A stretch of DNA of 36,417 bases, from contig CANQFK010000006.1 in the NCBI GenBank assembly GCA_947598585.1, positions 1-36,417 of the forward strand. The letters are read 5' to 3'. Under the pieces are notes generated by a model. The model was not told the origin of the DNA. It did not search any database and saw nothing but the letters and a program-made list of their open reading frames with translations. Within the stretch, counting starts at the first letter, position 1; each line of letters starts with the position of its first letter. Both the position numbers and the translations under genes were made by a program. Below are positions 30,757-36,417 of this stretch, in pieces. The stretch is from an uncultured Clostridia bacterium. GTDB lineage: Bacteria > Bacillota > Clostridia > Christensenellales > Pumilibacteraceae.

Positions 30757-31179
30757 TTACACATATCTTCTTATCAGTAAATTTATGATAATGGTCAATA
30801 CGCTGACCGCAATACATATCATCATAGCGACAAAGTTCAACTTTTCGCCCTTTTTGTCCTGTCTGTCGATCGCTATCGACATTCCGAAAACGGCACACAA
30901 TGCGCCGAGAAAGGTGACCGAAAAGAGGATCGACAACATTATGCTTATTATCGCGAAAGCATACGACGAATTACCTTTCTTTTGAGATGCGACAAAGCCC
31001 GTCTTTACGCCGCAATGCACGCATATATAGGCGTTGGGGTCGATCTGCTCGCCGCAATGAGCGCAATACTTGACTTCTCCGCTTTTTTTCGGCATTATGG
31101 GATCCGAAGTCCTCACGCCGCAATGTATGCACACATAAGCATTATCATCGATTTGTTGACCGCAATTCTTGCAATACAT
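30757..31179 (-). CDS. Double zinc-ribbon membrane protein
   Basis: A 140-aa protein with two zinc ribbons in tandem, MYCKNCG...VCIHCG (residues 3-20) and KYCAHCG...ICVHCG (about 38-56), then two membrane helices (about 72-100 and 114-135) and a basic tail. Both ribbons would be cytoplasmic. The first ribbon closely resembles that of the protein at 2670-2993. Function unknown. It starts 11 bases after the preceding small membrane protein, with a GGTG ribosome binding site, and is the last gene before a terminator. Confidence 0.85.
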   Translation of the reverse strand: MYCKNCGQQIDDNAYVCIHCGVRTSDPIMPKKSGEVKYCAHCGEQIDPNAYICVHCGVKTGFVASQKKGNSSYAFAIISIMLSILFSVTFLGALCAVFGMSIAIDRQDKKGEKLNFVAMMICIAVSVLTIIINLLIRRYV

Positions 31180-31190
31180 ATCCTACACCT

Positions 31191-31472
31191 TTAAGACATG
31201 ACGATAAAAGGGACCGCCACTCCGATCATCATCAACACATAAACGAACAAGATCCATACTATCGACACGACCACCGACGCCGAAATGGCGAATATGCCGT
31301 CCTTTAACAGATCCTTATCTTCCTTTTTTACGCCGAAAACTACCGACAAGATGCCGAGCACAAGTCCCGCAAGCGGCACCAAAAACGCGAACATTATGGC
31401 AAGACTGCCTATAATATTGCGTTTTTCGTTCTTTGTTTCCTCTATCGCGATTTCGTTTTCAGTTGTTTCCAT
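31191..31472 (-). CDS. DUF4190-like small membrane protein
   Basis: A 93-aa protein with an acidic N-terminal tail (METTENEIAIEETKNEK) and two hydrophobic segments (about residues 22-45 and 60-90). The segment LAGLVLGILSVVFG matches the pattern of DUF4190 proteins (compare the first helix at 2670-2993). The start at 31472 is chosen because AGAGGTG lies just before it; an ATG at 31490 overlaps the preceding stop (TGATG) but has no ribosome binding site. It sits between the GalT-like gene and the double zinc-ribbon gene; the latter two together resemble the single-gene version at 2670. Function unknown. Confidence 0.75.
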   Translation of the reverse strand: METTENEIAIEETKNEKRNIIGSLAIMFAFLVPLAGLVLGILSVVFGVKKEDKDLLKDGIFAISASVVVSIVWILFVYVLMMIGVAVPFIVMS

Positions 31473-31489
31473 TATAACACCTCTATACA

Positions 31490-32815
31490 TCAAAATTCGG
31501 CAAGAAATTCGGCTGTTTTTTCTTCGTCGAACGCCTTGATATCGCCGAGGAACGCCACAAGAGTCTTTTTACATTCCTCTTTTACGTCCAAAGCGGCTTC
31601 GACCGCGCCGAGTTTACTTGTGCCCACTTCTTTGAGCAATCTGTCTATCATGCTCGCATGGGCTTCCATTCCGTCCACAAGACAAGACGGCGTAAAGCGC
31701 AACTCTTTGGTAAGGTACTTTTCGATAGTCTTTAACTGCTCTTGCACCGCAGGCGTGATAGTGAAAATTCCCGCCATTGCGAGCGTATCGAGCGTGGAAA
31801 GTCCGCGATCTTCCTTTTTCGCTTCGCCGCGCATAAATGCGAGTTCTACCACGAATTTGCTCTCCGACTTGCGCAGACTTACAAAAACTTTGCCGTCCTC
31901 TTTTTTGAACGAGTTTATGATTTTAAGTGTCAATTCCGTCAATTTCGGGCGGTTGGTGCAGGCAAGTCTTACTGTCGAAATATACCAATTCGTTTCGATA
32001 ATGTCGATATAAGGATATTCCTTGCTCTTGAATTTGCGCACTTCGCCCGATTTGTGTATGGGCAAAGGTTTGCAACCCGAAATGAGATACATATGTTCTT
32101 TTGCCTTGTCGCTTTCGCCCGTGCAAACGTAATAGGCGGGCGCAAATTCGACAAAATCGAACATGGCGTCGAGCAAGTCCTTGCCTATTACGAGCGGTTT
32201 ATGCTCCGCATTGACTATATGACCCATTCCCTCCAAGTATGCTTTTTTTGCCGTTTTGAGATACCAATTTCCGCTTATTGGGAGCGCGATATATCTTTCG
32301 TTGCGATGAAGTCCGTATCCCTCGCCCTCTATGCACATGCAGCAACCGGGATACGAGGTCTTGCCGCAACCGCACTTATTTGCGAACACGACTTCTATGT
32401 TCTTGTCGCCCTTATTTTCCCACCTTACGAATTGGTCGAATGCCGAACCGTTTTTGACGGCATAGTCGTAGACCCATTCGAGCGCCTTTGCGGAGTTTTT
32501 GGAAAGGGATTCGAACGTGTCCTCCATTTCGCCCGGACGGAGCGAAACGATATCCATTATCTCGGCGTCGAACAGTCTGCGATCCGCCTCCTTGCAAATC
32601 CCCTTTTGTACGGCGTAAACAAAGATCTTATCCAGAATTTCAAAAGGATCTTTATAATTTTCTATCTCTTCCTCGTCCACGTCGAACGCCTCGTATTCGG
32701 TCAGCCCGAGTCTTTGCATTATGGCGTTGCGCACATAAATTTCGTCGGCTTCGTCGAGAAGCAAATGGATCTTGGCGTAAGCAATAAGTTTTTCGATATT
32801 TAAATAGATATTCAT
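31490..32815 (-). CDS. Diverged type II galactose-1-phosphate uridylyltransferase homologue
   Basis: A 441-aa protein that aligns along its whole length with the Bacillota-type GalT: DEADEIYVRNAI (residues 21-32), the LFDAEIMDIVSLRPGE block (81-96), YPGCCMCIEGEGYGLH (155-170), HIVNAEHKPLVI (199-210) and the C-terminal IFTITPAVQEQL. Type II GalT is about 490-500 aa. The catalytic block, normally SILSHDHFQGG, is replaced by KAKEHMYLISG (237-247): one His (His241) can be aligned with the nucleophile, but the first His is Lys239 and the Gln and Gly residues are gone. GalT activity is therefore doubtful. It has AAGGAGG and is the fourth gene of the ileS operon, with no galK or galE nearby. Confidence 0.75.
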   Translation of the reverse strand: MNIYLNIEKLIAYAKIHLLLDEADEIYVRNAIMQRLGLTEYEAFDVDEEEIENYKDPFEILDKIFVYAVQKGICKEADRRLFDAEIMDIVSLRPGEMEDTFESLSKNSAKALEWVYDYAVKNGSAFDQFVRWENKGDKNIEVVFANKCGCGKTSYPGCCMCIEGEGYGLHRNERYIALPISGNWYLKTAKKAYLEGMGHIVNAEHKPLVIGKDLLDAMFDFVEFAPAYYVCTGESDKAKEHMYLISGCKPLPIHKSGEVRKFKSKEYPYIDIIETNWYISTVRLACTNRPKLTELTLKIINSFKKEDGKVFVSLRKSESKFVVELAFMRGEAKKEDRGLSTLDTLAMAGIFTITPAVQEQLKTIEKYLTKELRFTPSCLVDGMEAHASMIDRLLKEVGTSKLGAVEAALDVKEECKKTLVAFLGDIKAFDEEKTAEFLAEF

Positions 32816-32826
32816 GATACCCCTCC

Positions 32827-33531
32827 TTATTCGGGTTTAACTACATTGATATATTTTTCCACCGCAAAGTATTTCCACGGCGTCCCCTCGGGCGGGAACA
32901 CCTTGAATACCATTATCTCTTTGGTAACGGGATGTAAAAATCTAAGACTGTATGCCCACAACGCGAGTTTAGAGCCCTTGACCACCGCTCCGCCGTACTT
33001 GGCGTCGCCGAAAATGGGACAGTTCAGCCCCGCCATCTGAACTCGCGCCTGGTGACTGCGACCCGTAATGAGTTTTATATCGATAAGCGATATTTTATCG
33101 TTTGTTTCCAACACGTTGTAGTCGAGGATAGCCGCCTTTGCCCCCTCAACGCGCGCGGGAACTATCCTGACCATGTTGTTTGTTTCGTCCTTTATAAGAT
33201 AGTTTTCAAGTCTGCCGCGCCTGTCGCGTGGGTGCCCTACCGTTACGGCAAGATATTTCTTTTCGAAATCGCCCGATTTTATCTGTTCGCACAGTCGCGC
33301 CGCCGCCTTGCTCGTTCGGGCAAACACCATAACTCCGCCCGTCGGTCTGTCGAGGCGATGAACAAGCCCTATAAACGCTTCGCCCGGCTTATCGTATTTT
33401 TCCTTGACATAATTTTTGACCATTGTCAAAAGATCGAGGTCGTCGGACTTATCCGCCTGCGTGGGAATATTTTGCGGTTTTACGACCACAATAACTTGGT
33501 TATCCTCATACAAAACGATCAGATCTTCCAT
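32827..33531 (-). CDS. RluA-family RNA pseudouridine synthase
   Basis: A 234-aa enzyme that isomerises uridine in rRNA or tRNA. The catalytic aspartate is Asp61 in HRLDRPTGG; VVVKPQNIPT near residue 15 and LITGRSHQARVQMA are further family motifs. There is no S4 domain at the N-terminus, so it is a short RluA/YlyB-related form, and the target site cannot be named. The ATG at 33531 has GGAGG and overlaps the methyltransferase stop as TAATG; an upstream in-frame start lies inside that gene. Confidence 0.92.
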   Translation of the reverse strand: MEDLIVLYEDNQVIVVVKPQNIPTQADKSDDLDLLTMVKNYVKEKYDKPGEAFIGLVHRLDRPTGGVMVFARTSKAAARLCEQIKSGDFEKKYLAVTVGHPRDRRGRLENYLIKDETNNMVRIVPARVEGAKAAILDYNVLETNDKISLIDIKLITGRSHQARVQMAGLNCPIFGDAKYGGAVVKGSKLALWAYSLRFLHPVTKEIMVFKVFPPEGTPWKYFAVEKYINVVKPE

Positions 33532-34370
33532 TATGTCCTCCAAAATCCGCTTGCGCCCGCAGGCAAAACTATTCCTTGTCCTGTCGGCAAACAAAGTTCG
33601 TATCCTTCGTGACTGCCCCTCGGCAACAGGAGCGAAAGCATGTTGTCAAGCACGGACGGCTGCAATCCCGTCGTATAGCTGTTGATAAGATAAAACAACG
33701 GTCTGTCCGATAGCACCGAGGTCGTCAACTTTATCAAGTCGTAAAGCCCGTCCTCTATCTTCCACATTTCGCCGTTGGGTCCGCGTCCGTAAGACGGGGG
33801 ATCCATGATGACGGCGTCGTATCTTTTGCCGCGTTTGATCTCACGGCCGACGAATTTCACGCAATCGTCCACTATATAACGTATGCGATCGTTCGCTATC
33901 CCGCTCAGTTCGGCATTTTGCTTGCATCGGTCCACCATTGCCTTTGCCGCGTCGACGTGAGTGACCTTTGCGCCCGCTTTGGCGCACGCGACAGTCGCGC
34001 CGCCCGTATAACCGAACAAATTGAGGATATTCACATCTCTTCCGCCTATCAGGTCGCGCATTTTGTCCCAATTGTACGATTGTTCGGGGAACAGTCCCAC
34101 ATGCTTAAAACCCATAGGCTTAACGAGGAACGTAAGATCCTTGTACGAGATCTTCCATTCGGCGGGCGTTTTCTTCAAAAACTCCCAACTGCCTCCTCCC
34201 GATTCGGAGCGATGATAGTGCGCGTTGAGATCCTTGAACGAACTCAGATCGTCGCCTTTCCATATCACCTGCGGATCGGGACGAAGAAGATAGACCTGTC
34301 CCCAGCGTTCGAGCTTTTCGCCGTTCGCCGTCGCCAGCACCTCATAGTCGCGCCAACCCGAAGCTATCAT
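33531..34370 (-). CDS. Class I SAM-dependent methyltransferase, RlmI/RlmK-related
   Basis: A 279-aa Rossmann-fold methyltransferase. The SAM loop is NLFGYTGG (residues 117-124), the acidic strand-2 residue is HVD140, and the catalytic loop is MDPPSYGRGP beginning at Asp190, as in the RlmI/RlmK-type rRNA cytosine or guanine methyltransferases. The N-terminal beta-rich part (GEKLERWGQVYLLRPDPQVIW) replaces the PUA domain of RlmI. The RNA target is unknown. The ATG at 34370 overlaps the ileS stop as ATGA; the longer open frame upstream lies in ileS. Its position between ileS and a pseudouridine synthase supports an RNA-modification role. Confidence 0.88.
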   Translation of the reverse strand: MIASGWRDYEVLATANGEKLERWGQVYLLRPDPQVIWKGDDLSSFKDLNAHYHRSESGGGSWEFLKKTPAEWKISYKDLTFLVKPMGFKHVGLFPEQSYNWDKMRDLIGGRDVNILNLFGYTGGATVACAKAGAKVTHVDAAKAMVDRCKQNAELSGIANDRIRYIVDDCVKFVGREIKRGKRYDAVIMDPPSYGRGPNGEMWKIEDGLYDLIKLTTSVLSDRPLFYLINSYTTGLQPSVLDNMLSLLLPRGSHEGYELCLPTGQGIVLPAGASGFWRT

Positions 34371-36417
34371 GCTTTTTGCACATCGAGCCTGACGTCGAAA
34401 CCGTTTATGTTCCACTCCTTGCCGCGTTCCTCGTAAATAATCTTGTCGGCAAGCACGTCCTTGGCTATATTGTGATTTTCCATGACCTCTTTTATTTCGG
34501 GCGAAGAAGTCGAATAATAGACCACTATCCTGTCGGTGACTTCAAAGCCGCTCTCCTTGCGCATGGTTTGAAGTTTGCTCACGAGTTCGCGGGCAAGTCC
34601 CTCGGCGATAAGTTCCTTATCGAGTTCCGTATCGAGGATAGCGGTGAGCCCCTTGTCCGATTCGGACGCAAATCCGGGGCGATTGATTATGCCTATAAGC
34701 AAGTCGTCCTCGCCAAGACTTATTTGCGTGCCGTTTATCTCTGTTTCGAAAACGCCTTTGGACCTTATGTCGCCCACGACCTTTTCGGCATTGGCTGAAA
34801 GATAAGCGCGGATATCGTTCACGAGTTTTCCGTACTTGGGTCCCACCGTTTTGAGTTGCGGTTTGACTTCATAAGTCACATATTTGCCCGCGTCCGAAAT
34901 GAACTCTATGTTTTTGACGTTGAGCTCGTCCCTTATCACTTCCAAAAGTCCGTCGTCGATGACGTTTCTGCCGCAAAGCAACACTCTTTTGAGCGGCTGG
35001 CGATTCTTTATATTCGCCGCGTTTCGTGCCGCTCTGCCCAGCGCCGCGGCTTCCATAGCGACTTTCATTCCCTCGCTGAGTTTTGCGTCGATGAACTTCT
35101 CGTCGCATTGGGGGAAAGAAGTGAGATGCACCGATATGGGCGCTTTCTTGTCCACGCTTCTTACTATATTCTGATAAATGCTCTCGGCGATAAAAGGCGT
35201 GAACGGCGCCGTTACTCCGCATAACGTTACAAGCACCTTGTTGAGCGTCATATAAGCTGCGATCTTGTCGTCGCTCATGTCACTGCCCCAGAATCTGTCG
35301 CGGCAACGGCGTATATACCAATTGCTCAGCTCATCGGTAAAACTTGCGAGAAGTCGCGCGCTTTCGGTGATCTTATATTCGGACAAAAGTTTGTCCGTTT
35401 CGCGAACGAGCATATTGAGTTCGGACAAGATCCACCTGTCGATGAGCGTAAATTTTACTTTGTCGAAGTCATAGCGCGTGGGATCGAATTTGTCGATCTC
35501 GGCGTACAATACATAAAATGAATATGTGTTCCACAGCGTGCCGAGGTATTTGCGTTGCGCTTCGCTGACCGCTTCGGCGCTGAACCTGGACGGGAGCCAG
35601 GGCTGGGAAGTGGTGTAAAAATACCACCTTACCGCGTCCGCGCCCTGTTTGTCGAGCACAGACCACGGATCCACCACGTTGCCCTTGTGTTTGCTCATCT
35701 TAATGCCGTTTTTGTCGTTGACATGTCCGAGTACAATGCAATTTTTGAAGGGCGCCTTGTCGAATATGAGCGTCGAGATCGCAAGCAAGGTATAAAACCA
35801 GCCCCTCGTCTGATCGACCGCTTCGGATATGAAGTTCGCGGGGAACGTCTTTTCGAACACGTCTTTGTTTTCAAACGGATAGTGATATTGCGCGAACGGC
35901 ATGGAGCCTGAATCGTACCAGCAATCTATGACTTCGGGCGTGCGGTGCATTTTTCCGCCGCATTCGCAATCGAATTCGATCTTGTCCACATAAGGCTTAT
36001 GAAGTTCGATATCGCCCTTGATATGTCCTTCCCTTTTAAGTTCTTCCTTGGAGCCTATGACCTTGATCTTGCCGCACTTTTCGCACACCCATATGGGCAA
36101 CGGAGTGCCCCAATAGCGATCGCGCGACAAGCCCCAATCGACAACGTTTTCGAGGAAATTGCCCATTCTGCCCTTGCCTATCGCCTCGGGTATCCAATTT
36201 ATGGACGCGTTGTTCTTGATAAGATTTTCTTTCAGTTCGGTCATCTTGATGAACCAGGTCGAACGAGCATAGTAAAGAAGCGGCGTGTCGCATCTCCAAC
36301 AGAACGGATAGCTGTGCATTACTTTGAGCGTCTTGAAGAGCAGACCGCGACTTGTGAGATCCTTTAATATATCTTTGTCGGCGTCCTTGCAGAAAACTCC
36401 CGCATATTTGCCCGAGT
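34367..36417 (-). CDS. ileS: Isoleucyl-tRNA synthetase, type II, C-terminal part (cut by window edge)
   Basis: The frame is open to the right edge, giving about 682 C-terminal residues of a protein usually just over 1,000 long. It shows the end of the class I core: WGLSRDRYWGTPLPIW, DCWYDSGSMPFAQ, the KMSKS loop as IKMSKHKGN, then the tRNA-binding domain LIDRWILSELN. The C-terminal extension (from DELNVKNIEFI) has the DUF5915 layout of type II (archaeal/eukaryotic-like) IleRS, without the C-terminal zinc finger of type I. Type II enzymes are known for low sensitivity to mupirocin. Four cysteines (CEKCG, CECGG) sit in the insertion before the CWYDSG motif. It is the first visible gene of a long operon. 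Confidence 0.95.
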   Translation of the reverse strand, partial: SGKYAGVFCKDADKDILKDLTSRGLLFKTLKVMHSYPFCWRCDTPLLYYARSTWFIKMTELKENLIKNNASINWIPEAIGKGRMGNFLENVVDWGLSRDRYWGTPLPIWVCEKCGKIKVIGSKEELKREGHIKGDIELHKPYVDKIEFDCECGGKMHRTPEVIDCWYDSGSMPFAQYHYPFENKDVFEKTFPANFISEAVDQTRGWFYTLLAISTLIFDKAPFKNCIVLGHVNDKNGIKMSKHKGNVVDPWSVLDKQGADAVRWYFYTTSQPWLPSRFSAEAVSEAQRKYLGTLWNTYSFYVLYAEIDKFDPTRYDFDKVKFTLIDRWILSELNMLVRETDKLLSEYKITESARLLASFTDELSNWYIRRCRDRFWGSDMSDDKIAAYMTLNKVLVTLCGVTAPFTPFIAESIYQNIVRSVDKKAPISVHLTSFPQCDEKFIDAKLSEGMKVAMEAAALGRAARNAANIKNRQPLKRVLLCGRNVIDDGLLEVIRDELNVKNIEFISDAGKYVTYEVKPQLKTVGPKYGKLVNDIRAYLSANAEKVVGDIRSKGVFETEINGTQISLGEDDLLIGIINRPGFASESDKGLTAILDTELDKELIAEGLARELVSKLQTMRKESGFEVTDRIVVYYSTSSPEIKEVMENHNIAKDVLADKIIYEERGKEWNINGFDVRLDVQKA

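Overview
The window looks like chromosomal core DNA from an anaerobic Bacillota bacterium of the class Clostridia, probably an uncultured gut lineage. The evidence is strong AAGGAG/GGAGG ribosome binding sites, consensus sigma-A promoters (TTGACA-N17-TATAAT), tightly overlapping operons (ATGA, TAATG, TGATG junctions), oxygen-sensitive Fe-S enzymes (two-subunit class I fumarase, Fe-S serine dehydratase), an EFR1-type ferredoxin protein and KtrAB. A genus cannot be assigned from sequence reading alone. No phage, transposase, CRISPR array, tRNA or rRNA was seen.

Layout. 1-1100: small membrane proteins on the + strand, one of them a 56-aa gene at 468-638. 1150-3060: a flavodoxin/ferredoxin protein, a DtxR-family metal regulator and a zinc-ribbon membrane protein. 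3079-10305 (- strand): a five-gene operon from one promoter, metK-recD2-unknown-glnS-short alaS. 10343-11894: a lone DUF4143 ATPase. 12160-13727: proS of the archaeal/eukaryotic type with its own promoter and terminator. 13691-18678 (- strand): an operon fmdB-like, nitroreductase, walJ, two CPBP membrane proteases, rlmH, M14 peptidase. 18711-20584: two tandem paralogous membrane-anchored proteins of unknown function plus a small membrane protein. 20620-23533: serine dehydratase, threonine dehydratase and ridA. 23681-25851: fumarase alpha and beta plus a cytidylate-kinase-like protein. 25886-29193 (+ strand): ktrB, ktrA, an MBL-fold hydrolase, then mntP. 29194-29841: no gene, but a composite palindromic repeat element. 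29842-30700: a TSCPD protein and a glutathione-peroxidase-like protein. 30714-36417 (- strand): a long operon, ileS (cut by the window edge), methyltransferase, pseudouridine synthase, a GalT-like protein, and two small membrane proteins.

How the genes fit together. Four aminoacyl-tRNA synthetase genes (Ala-like, Gln, Pro, Ile) and three RNA-modification genes or candidates (rlmH, a RluA-family synthase, an RlmI-like methyltransferase) give the region a translation theme. The deaminase operon makes sense as a unit: the two dehydratases release reactive enamines that RidA hydrolyses. Fumarase and the dehydratases point to amino-acid fermentation. KtrAB and MntP handle K+ and Mn2+.

The points most worth a second look are: a glutathione-peroxidase homologue whose peroxidatic Cys position is Arg; a type II GalT homologue whose HDHFQGG active-site block is eroded; an alanyl-tRNA synthetase homologue that stops after the editing domain; paralogues with a near-identical 189-bp 5' block but diverged remainders; apparently leaderless divergent fumarase and ktrB transcripts; and a 406-bp inverted-repeat element whose arms show compensatory stem changes.
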